Of a stretch of 64,000 nucleotides of DNA, positions 1-13,307 are shown piece after piece. The first letter of the stretch is position 1, and every line of letters begins with the position of its first letter. This DNA comes from Silene latifolia (taxonomy: Eukaryota > Streptophyta > Magnoliopsida > Caryophyllales > Caryophyllaceae): positions 223,848,292-223,912,291 of the forward strand of contig NC_133534.1 of assembly GCF_048544455.1 (NCBI RefSeq), written 5' to 3'. The translations under genes and the position numbers were made by a program. The notes beneath the pieces are model-generated. The model worked only from the letters and a program-made list of their open reading frames with translations, was not told where the DNA came from and ran no database searches.

Positions 1-1327
1 TCATATCCGAGTAGTGCATTAAACTGTCTCATGTATAGCCAATCCACGCACGCATATCAAAAACATGTTATAGTCCGATCATCATCGGGTGGTTTTTGGA
101 AGGTGCAGATATTGGGTATCTACACCTACAAATGGACTTAAAGTATATAAAAAGGTAAGTGTCGGATTACACAGTGTCTTTCGATTTTACACATAATACT
201 TCTTCATTAAACACGTTTGGCTCTTGTAAAAATTTAGAGCAGCCCTCAAGTGAAGTCTTCATAACATTGTTAACTTGTTCTGACACTTGATACAGACTTC
301 TTTTTTCGTACGGTTAAAGAAAAAGTAGAGCCATCCAAGGGACAAAAGCATAAAAATCACATCATCACAGCAACGTGTATGAAGTATGAGGTCTGAGTTT
401 ATGAACAACCTTCAATGTAAATCATGAGTCATTAGTTCACACAACCTGGTAAGAAATTGACGCACTACTACACTAGTCATTCCCATCATGGGTATCATTC
501 TCTTGATAAGAGGGCAGATAATCCTATCCTAAAACTCAAATCTCTGAATTCTTTTGTATCCAATAATCCTATCTTATAAAATCATTTCAGGCTCTACACT
601 ACATAGTCCCCTGGTTGTCAGGTCGTTCCTATTAGTGTAGTTGAGTTTATCCACTCTAGTGACAGAAAATTAATAAATGTCATACCCTCTGGGTTGTCCA
701 GACTAAAAGTACAAGATTAGTTAACTTTTCTTCACCCTCGTATCATATACAATAGACAATATTATTATATCTCCGAACTACAAGCCCCCTGGTTGTCAGG
801 TCGTACCTTGTAAACGAAAATAAAATAATTTTATTGTCTACCTGAGTGGCAACCTTTGACAAAATATCTCATATTTTATCAATTAAAAACTCAATAATCT
901 TTAATTGGTCAAGTTTTAATGTCATTCAAACAGTTTGAATAACACAAGTGCTTATATCTTATACTAGCACTAACAACTATATCTTATATAATTGTCAGAA
1001 GAGAAACTACAAATTATCATGTAAGTGTAATACTCCACTTAGAGAACTCTTCTCTTAAATGTAGATACATGTTACATAATTTAACATAAACACTACAATC
1101 AATTTGTTATTAAAATAATCATTACACTAACAATTGACAAAACAAATTGATCATAATATTTCAGGCACATGCATAAGTGAAACCACTAAGCAAGTTGATA
1201 ACTATACCACGATTAGATAGTGTATAGCTCACACTTGAAACAGTACGAGAACAGTTCTCGTGCATAGTACGTAAAAATTCGACCCAAATTTACAAAATGT
1301 AAATGCAAAATTGGCTCTGATACCAAT

Positions 1328-2879
1328 TGAAGGGACCGCGGTACATCACATGTAGCAGCGGAAGACAGAAACGCGGTCCTCCTGAGACCTATTGCATTTA
1401 AAAACTTGTAAAATTGGGTAAAGGGACACATACTTTATGTGTAGACAATAAATTGGTCTAACTCCGAAAATACGGAGTCTCTAGTGTATCCACACCGGTA
1501 GATAAACTAACGTTCTCAACCCTTGAGACGACCTCGGATATAGAGAAAACACTTTTCTCACTTTTGTATGAATGTCAAACGAGCTCAGATCTATTTGTTC
1601 TTGTAAAACAAAACAAGTAATCCTTGCTATTTATAGAAGATGAATTCTTAGCCATGAAGGCATGTAGCAAATCCTTAACAATTAAGGATTCTTTGTTGAA
1701 AAGGCATGTGGCTTTAAATGATAAGCATATAACATTTCATGTTTATCAAACCAAATAGCATAATTATCTTCCATCGGTCTCTCATACAAATGTCTTTCCG
1801 ATATTAACTATATTTCCGTGTTAGCGGACAATATAAAAATATGTCATCGAGATTATTTAATTAATTATCTCATAATAAATTAAATAACAGTAAACGTTAA
1901 ATATCGACCGTAAGTGTGTGACCACATAGGTTCATTACTAAACCGATAATAATTAATCTCATTAACTATTAATCGAGGTTGGCGTCTAACAACACTCCCC
2001 GACGGCCGGATAGCGTGAATAATACCAATATTCACTGTACCCGAACCTGGTAAAGGATACTGTATTTATTTCCCTCCGTTGTTCCAACTCCGGATCATCC
2101 TAGGGTATGGTTTGACTGTAAACCCCAACTAGACGACCACTATGTTACATGTCGAACATTATTGGTCGGGAATGACTTTAAGAAACTCCTTTCTTAAATC
2201 ATTCGTCTACCCTGGCCAAGGTTTTTGATATGACCAATAAGATTAATGACAACATAGAGTTCAAACTCATTACCTTGAGCTGATGGATTCCATCTTGACT
2301 CACCATTAATAACATAGGTACTTAATTATACCCAATGACCATTCAACTAGCATTTTTACACACTAGGTGTCCGGTATTTAAGTATAATAAGTAGTCTATT
2401 AACTACAATGACGATCTCAGGTCAAAGGATAAAATATACAACTACTCCTTAAGAGAATTTCCACATTGACAGCATAGGTAATAATAGCCATTTGGAAAAT
2501 CTCACTGTTTATCACGTTCAATAATCATATCTCCATATGCATTATCTATATTATAACTTAATGAATGAGATCCATTAATACTCATCTTATGAGTACCGTT
2601 ATCAATATATTGGTGTATCCGGATTATCATAGTCCCATTCTGATAATCACACGACCAAGAACACTTTTAGACTAAACTCTATAATACTCGACTCTCATTA
2701 TCATAATCTCCATTATGATGTCAAGTATAGCAGTTTAATCAAGGATTTATCATTGTATTAACACCTTAATAAGATAATAAGAAAATGCCATCTAATTATT
2801 AATCTCTATTAATAATTACGTTGTATGAAATTCGTTCAAAAACGTTTCATAACGATTGCTCTGGGGCATAGTTCCAACA
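1328..2879 (-). repeat. Copia LTR, left copy
   Basis: It is 1552 bp with TG...CA ends. A primer-binding-site complement lies at its left edge and a polypurine tract at its right edge, so it acts as the 3' LTR of the middle unit and the 5' LTR of the unit running off the left of the window. Confidence 0.85.
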
Positions 2880-4672
2880 ATCTCCCACTTGACCTAGAGG
2901 CAATCGGTCATGAACCTTGATCCTAGATCCCACTTGCGCTTGTCAAACTCCTTTGATATAAGCGCCTTAGTGAAAGGACCTACATTGTTTCTTTCCCTTA
3001 CACCTGATGAATTTGAACATCTCTATGTTCAAACATTTCTCTAATCAGGTGAAATTTCCGAAGAGCATGTTTAGATCATTGGCAGGCCCTTGGCTCTTTA
3101 GCCTGTGCAATAACTCCTTATTGACACACAATAGAGGAACACCTTCCTCCATTGAAGGAACAACACCAAGCTTAGTTAAGAACTTTCTTATCCAAATGGC
3201 TTCCTTAACAGCATCACATGCAGCTAAGTACTCTTCTTCGGTTACTGAGTCAGCTATTATAGCTTTTTTGGAACTTTTCCAACTCACTACTCCACCTTTT
3301 AGGGTGAAAACATAACCAGAGATAGACTTGCTATCAACCTTATCCAATGCAAAACTTACATCAGTACCGCTAAACACTTTTAACTCACAATCTCCAAAAA
3401 TGAGGAATTGGTCCTTAGTCCTTCTCAAGTACTCAAGGATGGTTTTCACCACTTTCCAATGTTCCTCACTCGGATTGCCTGATGCCTACTTGCTACTACT
3501 AACGGGTAAGCCACATCAGACCTTGTACAACATGACAACTTAGTGTACAAAGATTGAGAGAGCCCTAGCAGCTTCCTGAATCTATCTCCATAGATTCTTA
3601 TTCCAAGAATATAAGCCGCTTCTCCCATATCCTTCATGGAGAACTGTTAAGATAGTCAAATCTTTGTCTCTTTCATGACTAGCACATCATTTCCTATAGC
3701 AATATGTCAGCCACATATAGTACTAAGAAAATTACTGTACTCCCACTAGCCTTTTTTGAGAAATATTAGTCGGAAAGAAAATAATCCAATAAGAACAAAA
3801 TCATACATCATCATGATATGGACTTCCTCATAATGATATATAATAATTTTAAAACATGCATGAGCCCCCTGGTTGTCACGTCGCTTCTCATCATAATTAA
3901 AATTCATCTGATTTTATCTTATAAAATCATTTCAGGCTCTACACTACATAGTCCCCTGGTTGTCAGGTCGTTCCTATTAGTGTAGTTGAGTTTATCCACT
4001 CTAGTGACAGAAAATTAATAAATGTCATACCCTCTGGGTTGTCCAGACTAAAAGTACAAGATTAGTTAACTTTTCTTCACCCTCGTATCATATACAATAG
4101 ACAATATTATTATATCTCCGAACTACAAGCCCCCTGGTTGTCAGGTCGTACCTTGTAAACGAAAATAAAATAATTTTATTGTCTACCTGAGTGGCAACCT
4201 TTGACAAAATATCTCATATTTTATCAATTAAAAACTCAATAATCTTTAATTGGTCAAGTTTTAATGTCATTCAAACAGTTTGAATAACACAAGTGCTTAT
4301 ATCGTATATTAGCACTAACAACTATATCTTATATAATTGTCAGAAGAGAAACTACAAATTATCATGTAAGGGTAGTACTCCACTTAGAGAACTCTTCTCT
4401 TAAATGTAAATACATGTTACATAATTTAACATAAACTCTACAATCAATTTGTTATTAAAACAATCATTACACTAACAATTGACAAAACAAATTGATCATA
4501 ATATTTCACGCACATGCATAAGTGAAACCACTAAACAAGTTGATAAATATACCACGATTAGATAGTGTATAGCTCACACTTGAAACAGTACGAGAACAGT
4601 TCTCGTGCATAGTACGTAAAAATTCGACCCAAATTTACAAAATGTAAATGCAAAATTGGCTCTGATACCAAT
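2880..4672 (-). mobile_element. Shortened Copia interior with RT-end/RNase H remnant
   Basis: On the minus strand, about 3045-3640 encodes the typical end of Copia pol, the RNase H part, with segments such as SGYVFTLKGGVVSWKSSKK and EEEYLAACDAVKEAIW. The primer-site-proximal leader occupies about 3915-4672. Gag, protease, integrase and most of RT are absent, so this interior has lost most of its coding part. It is a fossil with no working gene. Confidence 0.8.
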
Positions 4673-6224
4673 TGAAGGGACCGCGGTACATCACATGTAG
4701 CAGCGGAAGACAGAAACGCGGTCCTCCTGAGACCTATTGCATTTAAAAACTTGTAAAACTGGGTAAAGGGACACATACTTTATGTGTAGACAATAAATTG
4801 GTCTAACTCCGAAAATACGGAGTCTCTAGTGTATCCACACCGGTAGATAAACTAACGTTCTCAACCCTTGAGACAACCTCGGATATAGAGAAAACACTTT
4901 TCTCACTTTTGTATGAATGTCAAACGAGCTCAGATCTATTTGTTCTTGTAAAACAAAACAAGTAATCCTTGCTATTTATAGAAGATGAATTCTTAGCCAT
5001 GAAGGCATGTAGCAAATCCTTAACAATTAAGGATTCTTTGTTGAAAAGGCATGTGGCTTTAAATGATAAGCATATAACATTTCATGTTTATCAAACCAAA
5101 TAGCATAATTATCTTCCATCGGTCTCTCATACAAATGTCTTTCCGATATTAACTATATTTCCGTGTTAGCGGACAATATAAAAATATGTCATCGAGATTA
5201 TTTAATTAATTATCTCATAATAAATTAAATAACCGTAAACGTTAAATATCGACCGTAAGTGTGTGACCACATAGGTTCATCACTAAACCGATAATAATTA
5301 ATCTCATTAAATATTAATCGAGGTTGGCGTCTAACAACACTCCCCGACGGCCGGATAGCGTGAATAATACCAATATTCACTGTACTCGAACCTGGTAAAG
5401 GATACTGTATTTATTTCCCTCCGTCGTTCCAACTCCGGATCGTCCTAGGGTATGGTTTGACTGTAAACCCCCACTAGACGACCACTATGTTACATGTCGA
5501 ACATTATTGGTCGGGAATGACTTTAAGAAACTCCTTTCTTAAATCATTCGTCTACCCTGGCCAAGGTTTTTGATATGACCAATAAGATTAATGACAACAA
5601 AGAGTTCAAACTCATTACCTTGAGCTGATGGATTCCATCTTGACTCACCATTAATTACATAGGTACTTAATTATACCCAATGACCATTCAACTAGCATTT
5701 TTACACACTAGGTGACCGGTATCTAAGTATAATAAGTAGTCTATTAACTACAATGACGATCTCAGGTCAAAGGATAAAATATACAACTACTCCTTAAGAG
5801 AATTTCCACATTGACAGCATAGGTAATAATAGCCATTTGGAAAATCTCACTGTTGATCACGTTCAATAATCATATCTCCATATGCATTATCTATATTATA
5901 ACTTAATGAATGAGATCCATTAATACTCATCTTATGAGTACCGTTATCAATATATTGGTGTATCCGGATTATCATAGTCCCATTCTGATAATCACACGAC
6001 CAAGAACACTTTTAGACTAAACTCTATAATACTCGACTCTCATTATCATAATCTCCATTATGATGTCAAGTATAGCAGTTTAATCAAGGATTTATCATTG
6101 TATTAACACCTTAATAAGATAATAAGAAAATGCCATCTAATTATTAATCTCCATTAATAATTACGTTGTATGAAATTCGTTCAAAAACGTTTCATAACGA
6201 TTGCTGTGGGGCATAGTTCCAACA
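4673..6224 (-). repeat. Copia LTR, right copy (5' LTR)
   Basis: It is 1552 bp and about 99% identical by eye to 1328-2879. The right end (TGTT on the minus strand) meets unrelated sequence at 6225. No target-site duplication can be tested because the far end lies outside the window. Confidence 0.85.
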
Positions 6225-7447
<1,223 letters not shown>

Positions 7448-8085
7448 TTTTTTTTTTGGTAGAATGTAAGCATTCTCATTAAGCTCAAAAGAAACTATTA
7501 CAAACTATCAAGAGGTAATCAAATACATTAAATAAGGCCTACTAAACTAAGCCAATCTCTATCTCTTACAAATACATTTCCCAATTCTAACTGATGAACC
7601 TTACTCCTAATAAGCTTCTGAATTTGATATACCAAAGTCATAGGGCTCATCAGCTTCCTTTCAATTCTAGCCATGTTACGTTGCTGCCATACATGATAGT
7701 AAACGCCCATTACAGCAGCAAGACAAATTCCCTTCTGAATTGGACTCCATTTCTTGCGTCCAATCCAAATGATGGCATTACCACCAGGGGTAGGAATGCA
7801 CAGCCACAAGCAGACTTCATGCAGGATTAGTCTACTGTATCTGCAATGCATAAAGAGATGACTAAGAGTCTCTGTGTCTGCATCACAAACACAACATCTA
7901 TCATCAGTACAGATCCCTATCCTACATAGCTTATCCTTCACATTCAAAGCATTTCTGAAAACTAGCCAACACAGGAAGCTATGTTTAGGGAGGGCTCTGG
8001 GATTCCAAATCAATTGGCCACATATTTGAATAATTACCCATCTCTGTCTAACTTTAATCACTCTAATTCCACATCTAACTCCGAC
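7448..8085 (-). mobile_element. 5'-truncated L1-type LINE, 3' end with zf-RVT domain
   Basis: The minus-strand reading frame 8061-7528 carries the zinc-binding region found downstream of plant LINE reverse transcriptases (zf-RVT). It has PKHSFLCWLVFRNALNVKDK followed by a Cys/His cluster (CCVCDADTETLSHLFMHC), then the usual HVWQQRN segment. A T-run on the + strand at about 7448-7459 marks the poly(A) tail at the element's 3' end. RT and endonuclease are missing. The frame is open for 177 codons, so the insertion is not very old. The 5' boundary near 8085 is approximate. Confidence 0.8.
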
Positions 8086-8161
8086 TCAAATTAAGTGCAC
8101 ATTTGAATGAAAGTTTTTATTGGCTAATGAGGACATTTTTATCGTCCTCACCAAATACCTA

Positions 8162-9176
8162 AATTTTTTGGGCGGGAAAGTGGCAAATAAGCCCCATACG
8201 TTTGACACTACGTGCAAATTAGCCCCATCTCTTTCGTTTAGTGCAAATTCACCCCAGCAGTTATAACTTATGTGCAAATAAGCCCCACACAAGATTTTCA
8301 GGTCAATTTTTCGCCGAAGAAAAATGACATGGCGCCGGAAATATGACTAGGATTAGTTTAACTAATTAAAAAAATATATATGTGATTTTATTACTACAAG
8401 GGATAGTCGTTTATACAACAATCTCGATAGTTCTATATGTTCATGCGACTGTTTGTCTTTGTCCGCTCCATCGTCAAACCCATCACTATCTTCATTCCAT
8501 CACTATACTCAAGCGTAATTTGTCTTCACTTGAACTCATTGTATCTATGAACAATAAGTTAAAAGAATAAATCAACTTCTCTAATCGTTATCTAATTTCA
8601 ATTCTCTAACATAAATCGAATTATTTCTGTAAAATATAACTATATTAAAAAAAAAAAAAATTACCTGAACTTGACTTTTTCCCAATTTTGTTTTGAAATC
8701 TCGTTTCATACTTGGGAAAAATTTCAATTACCAATAAGGATAAACTTATGGAAATTGGGTTTGTAAATTGAAGTAAAAATTGATGTATAAATGGAGAGAG
8801 ACCATTAATTTGGGAGCTAAAAATCAGCAGAGGAAAGGAGATGCGGAATTGGGAGTAAAGTGATAGAGATTAGAATAGACTCATAGATATGTCGTTTCAT
8901 CCAAGTGAATGGATGATAAGAAGGGGTAACTGACAATGGATAAAGTGTGTGGAATTTTTTTTTCTACCTTGATCGAAGTCACTCGATCCTAAACATATTT
9001 CCGACGCCATGACATTTTTCTCCGGCGAAAAATTGACCTGAAAATCTTGTGTGGGACTTATTTGCACATAAGTTATAAGTGTTGGGGTGGATTTGCACTA
9101 AAAGAAAGTGATGAGGCTAATTTGCACATAGTGTCAAACATATGGGGCTTATTTGCCACTTCTCCAATTTTTTGGG
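8162..9176. mobile_element. Non-autonomous Mutator-type element with long terminal inverted repeats
   Basis: The element at 8173-9165 (993 bp) has terminal inverted repeats of about 172-174 bp, at 8173-8346 and 8994-9165. The inner marker GTGGCAAATAAGCCCC near the left end faces its complement near the right end. It is flanked on both sides by an exact 11-bp direct repeat, AATTTTTTGGG (8162-8172 and 9166-9176). Long inverted repeats plus a 9-11 bp target duplication point to the Mutator superfamily. The interior is AT-rich and encodes nothing recognisable, so it must depend on another element's transposase. Its right end lies 193 bp upstream of the FAX1 start codon. Confidence 0.85.
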
Positions 9177-9198
9177 TGATGATAATTGATAACCAAAA

Positions 9199-9208
9199 CG
9201 CACGTGCG
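9199..9208. promoter_or_regulatory. Palindromic G-box (CGCACGTGCG) upstream of FAX1
   Basis: CACGTG at 9201-9206 is the G-box core recognised by plant bZIP and bHLH factors. It sits inside a 10-bp perfect palindrome about 155 bp before the FAX1 ATG, between the Mutator-type element and the gene. Function is inferred from position only. Confidence 0.45.
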
Positions 9209-9358
9209 TGTGCTCTAAGTCTCTAATGTTGACTTTTTTTTTTTTTTTTTATCGTTTTTATATTTATGCGACTTTCAAAGGGTCTGAATGTTTTGATCAA
9301 ACGAATCTGCATTCACATTCACATTCACATTCACATTAATCGAAGTAAGGTCTCAATA

Positions 9359-11880
9359 ATGGCGGCCGCAGCAACAACCTCCTCTCAGTTATCGTGCTTC
9401 GCATCCATTAGCCGTAATCTCCATCTCCAGCAACGCCGATCTATCCACTTTCTCTCTTTTCGCCCCAAGGTAACTCCCTCAATACCCTTAATTGCCTTAC
9501 ATCTCATATGCTTTTTATGTTCATATCCGATGTTTTCAACCCTAATTATAGCTGTCAACCATTATTTTTTGCTTCTTTTTATGCTCAAAACTATTCGCTT
9601 TGTGTTTGGCAAGACTAGCTGGGAAATTTCTTGAATTTGTATAATTTGTTATGCAATTCTTCTCAGATTATGTGGTGTTTCAGCTTAACCTAATTGTCAG
9701 GTAACTCATGTTGAATTTACACTCTCTCTGTCCCAATCAATTGTTTACGTCTTTTATTCTTTGTAAGGCTATTTTAATCAAATGTGAACAAATGATTAGG
9801 ACGGAGGGTACTAATTGGCATAATATTGAAGCAGAAATTGTCATCTCTGAAAACCTTGAAAGCTCACACCCATCTGTAATTGACCCTTAAAAACTCACCA
9901 TGTCTCGTTTTTCGTTTCACATAATTAGGGCTTGCAGTTTTCAAATGCTGTATATTGTTGTTTAAATGTTTTGATTGAGGATGTATGTCAGAATGTGACT
10001 CCTATCTTGTACAGTTGTTCTACATGATATTGGATTGGGTGCTTTTATTGCATGAAACTGTACTGACAGTGGAAGATTCTTTTATTAGTTGTCAGTTGTT
10101 ATGAGCCTTGAAGAGCATGATGCCGAAACCTCTAGTTCGAGCAACATGCCTAAGCTAAGCTATCAAGCTGATCTACCTAGCTCAAGTGTGGAGGTGACTG
10201 AGAAGGCGTATACTGGAGGAAATGTTAACGGGAAAATTGGTGCAAATGGACCTCTAGATCAAACTATCTCTGAGAAGAAGAAGGCAGCCAAGATTCATGA
10301 TTTCTGCTTCGGGATCCCTTTTGGTGGTTTTGTTTTGACTGGAGGGGTCCTGGGTTCTATACTTTCAAGGAACCTGGCTACACTTGGAACAGGTGTCCTC
10401 TTTGGAGGTGCTGTTCTTGCATTTAGCATAACAAGTTTAAAGGTTTGGAGGGAAGGCAAATCAAGTTTTCCTTTTATTATTGGACAAGCAGGTCCGTATC
10501 TTCCATTAAACTCAATTTTTTCCTCATTTTCTTTGTTTTGTTTTGTTGTATTTCAGTGATGGATTGATGGTCTATTTTTGGATACATTTCTGAGCATGTT
10601 TGTTTACATTTTTATCAACAAGTTCTGTAGAATAATGTTTCAATATGGCCGTTTAGGGTAGGGTAAATGAACTTAGTTTTCTACAGGCCTTGTCAGAGCT
10701 TTCACCAACTCACTATTGCTAAAGTCCGTGTCGGTTTGGATTCGTATAATTGTGTACATGAGCATGTTTATGAATAAAGGAGAAGTATGTAAGAAGTCAT
10801 CCTCTAGTTGTAAATTGTAATTTGATATGCTACTTGTGATTTGACACATTGAAGCATGAGGAGTTTTGAACCACTGGCTTGCAGCAGTAGACTCATGTGG
10901 GGTCCGCGGTTCACAGCCTCTTCTATGCTAAGTAGACATTATTTCCTTGAATTAGTAAGATACTAGTTCCTCTCTAACTTGGTGGTCAAGGGGGAAGTGT
11001 TAGAGTAACAATTGCAGAGGACCGTGGGTTCAAGGCATGTAAATCGCAGCTTTGATGTTCCTGGATATTACGAGTATTTCTTTTTTTTTTTTTTAACTTC
11101 TTTATTTCTTAATTTTTTTTAACTTCTTCTGTGATCCAAATATTGATCAAATATATATGTTGATATGGCTACCCAACAATAGTAGTTGGGCTTTTTTTTT
11201 AAACTTCTTCTGAGTATCAGTATTTAAGACCCCTTGCCTCATTATCGTGGCCTTCTGAGTTCTCCACTGAATATGCTGGCTTGCACCTCATTCCTTTTTT
11301 TCATAGAAGTTTGAAATCCTCTCTAGAACTGACCTTCTTCGTGATCTATTCTGTAATATAGCGTCAATCCTAAAATGATTGTTCCCCTCACCCAACCTTT
11401 TTTTTAACTTTCTTAATATGGATTTTAATTCTTCTATCTTCTCCACATGCTTGTCCAGTTCTTGCTGGTACCCTATTATGGAAGAACTTCCAGACCTACT
11501 CAATGGTATGTACAATTATATATAGTGCTTGCAGATTGCTTCTAAGTTAAAATCTACAAGTGTTCTTATCGGCTTGAATTCCCTTTCCTTATTGGCAGAC
11601 AAAAAAATTGTTTCCTTCTGGACTTTATGCTTTAGTGAGGTATGACTATGTCTTTTTTTTACTCCCCCAAAAGTAACCTTTTATATTCTCACCTGCTTCC
11701 TCATTTATATATCTTTCACATATTTACAGTGCCGCCATGCTGCTAACATTTTATATTCACCTGCTTCCTCATTTATATATTTACAGTGCTGCCATGCTGC
11801 TTTTTTACTCATATGTGGTCATTTCTGGAGGAAATCCACCACCCAAAAAATTGAATCCTACTGCACAAGCTGCATTGTGA
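9359..11880 (+). CDS. FAX1: Fatty acid export protein 1-like (chloroplast inner envelope)
   Basis: FAX1 moves free fatty acids out of the plastid across the inner envelope. Five exons fit: 9359-9469, 10089-10491, 11459-11505, 11599-11639 and 11787-11880, all with GT/AG borders and consistent phase, giving 231 aa (Arabidopsis FAX1 is about 226). Residues 1 to about 40 are Ser/Arg-rich and acid-poor, as in a plastid transit peptide. A low-complexity spacer follows. From about residue 105 the TMEM14-type membrane domain begins: KIHDFCFGIPFGG, SRNLATLGTGVLFGG, SLKVWREGKSSFPFIIGQA, WKNFQTYSM, KKLFPSGLYA. The tail YSYVVISGGNPPPKKL closely matches FAX1. The start is the first ATG of the frame and lies just after a short CATTCA repeat. 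The acceptor of the last exon is duplicated upstream (see 11679-11801). The transit peptide and exon 2 start are inferred; the rest of the family match is strong. Confidence 0.92.
9720..9808. mobile_element. Stowaway-like MITE in FAX1 intron 1
   Basis: An 89-bp element flanked by TA on both sides. It starts CTCTCTCTGTCCCAATCA and ends with the near-complement TGATTAGGACGGAGGG, the standard Stowaway terminal repeat. Confidence 0.75.
11679..11801 (+). repeat. Tandem duplication of the last FAX1 splice acceptor
   Basis: Copy 1 (11679-11744) and copy 2 (11749-11801) share the polypyrimidine region, the TTTACAG acceptor and the first 15 coding bases (TGCYGCCATGCTGCT). The two AG sites end at 11729 and 11786, exactly 57 bases apart. 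Use of the upstream site would therefore keep the reading frame and add 19 residues. Confidence 0.85.
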
Positions 11881-13307
11881 TGAGGCTTTCCAAGGTAAGC
11901 TTGCAACTTTTGATACCTTTTTTGTGGTCGAGTATAATTCATGTTTATTTTATTGTATGTCATTAGAAATAATAAATCTACCAGATTTAGTTTAGGCAGG
12001 GAGCCTGTGGTGGTTAGTTTATTTAGAAAGCTCTAATAACTCGCTAGCTGTGAAATAGATGATTTTCTGACGTGCTGATGAATTTTGAATTGCATCTAGC
12101 TTCTATGTCATACACGGTTACACATGCAACTGTGGGACTCGACATGACTGTACCTTTTTTGACACGAGGACTCTATCCTAAAATGAGCATACAGATACGA
12201 GGATATGTCATAAAAAAAATATTTACTTAACAAATTAGAATAACAAGAACAATCCTCATTTTCTTGCCATTAGAATTTTTAGTTTTTGAATCGAATGGAA
12301 AGATGTTTTAGAAATAATGCTTAAAAATCATTAAATATCAGGCAGCGATTGATACAAAGTCTCTTCCCCCCACACACTTGTCATGTGGGCCTCTTTTTTT
12401 GGCTCTATTAGGAGAAGTATTGGATTAATAAGAGCCGGGTGTCGGAGTATGGATTCCGTACATATATCCTTGAGTGCCATGTTCGACACACATACGACCC
12501 TAAATGTGAAGTGCCTTTTTATATTTGGTTAATTCTTTGCCCTCTGCTGCACATAAACAGTCTTTTCTGTTGCATGTGGAGAGCTAGTTCCCAGGTGCGT
12601 AGGGGGTCAGGTCATAATAAAAACACTATATCAGGAGAAAATGGCACACTAAATTTTCATCAATTCTTATATTTTGATGAACCGATCAATACAATTAGAA
12701 AGAGAAAAGCGTATGGTTTGGTTTATTAACTTTTCAGTTTGAGATCATTTATTAGTTACTATGGGTGAATGATTCAAATACATAAAAGTAAACAGGCGAT
12801 GAAATCTAAAGGATCTCATTTGTTCTGATATATGTTTTCAGAGTTTGAAATGTAATCTCTTTGAAAGCAACATATTTTGTTAACCAAATTGGATTTAATG
12901 GACAAATTGCGGAAGCTATTGCCATTGGATTCGATAGAAATAATCAAATAACATCTATTTAAATCTCAAAAGAATTTTGTTTCTCTGGTGTTGTAATAAA
13001 CCCGTAATGGGTATAAAATCCTATGAATTTTTTTATTATGCAACTTTTATTAGCCATTTTGTTCATTTTCAGTTATTTCATTCTTTACAAAATCAAACCC
13101 ATAATTCTCCGGATCCGATCAAAATGGATTTAACATTTGATTTTGTGATTTTATTGAATGGTATGATCTAAACCCCATGTATTTATGTTATTATAAAAGC
13201 AAGCTTAACGAAACTTAAAGGGCTCACATTAAACATCAAGAAGGTAGTGTCATAGCCTTAGTTTTTCTAAAACATCACATTATTATCATCAATAATATAC
13301 GTTTAAT
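11881..13307. other. Intergenic region between FAX1 and the response regulator
   Basis: AATAAA at 11971-11976, about 90 bases after the FAX1 stop, is a plausible poly(A) signal. The rest is AT-rich and holds no coding sequence, repeat or RNA gene that I can support. The response-regulator promoter must lie in the last part, but no clear motif stands out. Confidence 0.5.

Larger units (their letters stand above)
1..6224 (-). mobile_element. Copia LTR retrotransposon fossil, tandem LTR-interior-LTR-interior arrangement
   Basis: Two direct repeats (1328-2879 and 4673-6224) are LTRs read on the minus strand: each begins TGTTGGAACTATG and ends in CA. Next to the inner end of both lies the complement of an initiator-Met primer site (TGGTATCAGAGC, near 1312-1326 and 4657-4671). 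A polypurine tract (GTGGGAGAT on the minus strand) abuts 2880. Leader sequence follows both LTRs and is repeated at an offset of 3345 bases (about 570-1327 and 3915-4672). The middle interior is far too short for a full element and keeps only a 3' pol remnant. The leftmost unit runs off the window. It is broken. The two LTRs differ at about 16 places by eye (about 1%), which suggests an age under 1 My if they are a true pair. Confidence 0.85.

Noticed and set aside
1213-1431. A 72-codon minus-strand ORF, repeated identically at 4558-4776
   Set aside because: It spans the Copia LTR/primer-site junction in both copies. Its repetition is due to the duplicated LTR block, and the product resembles no protein.
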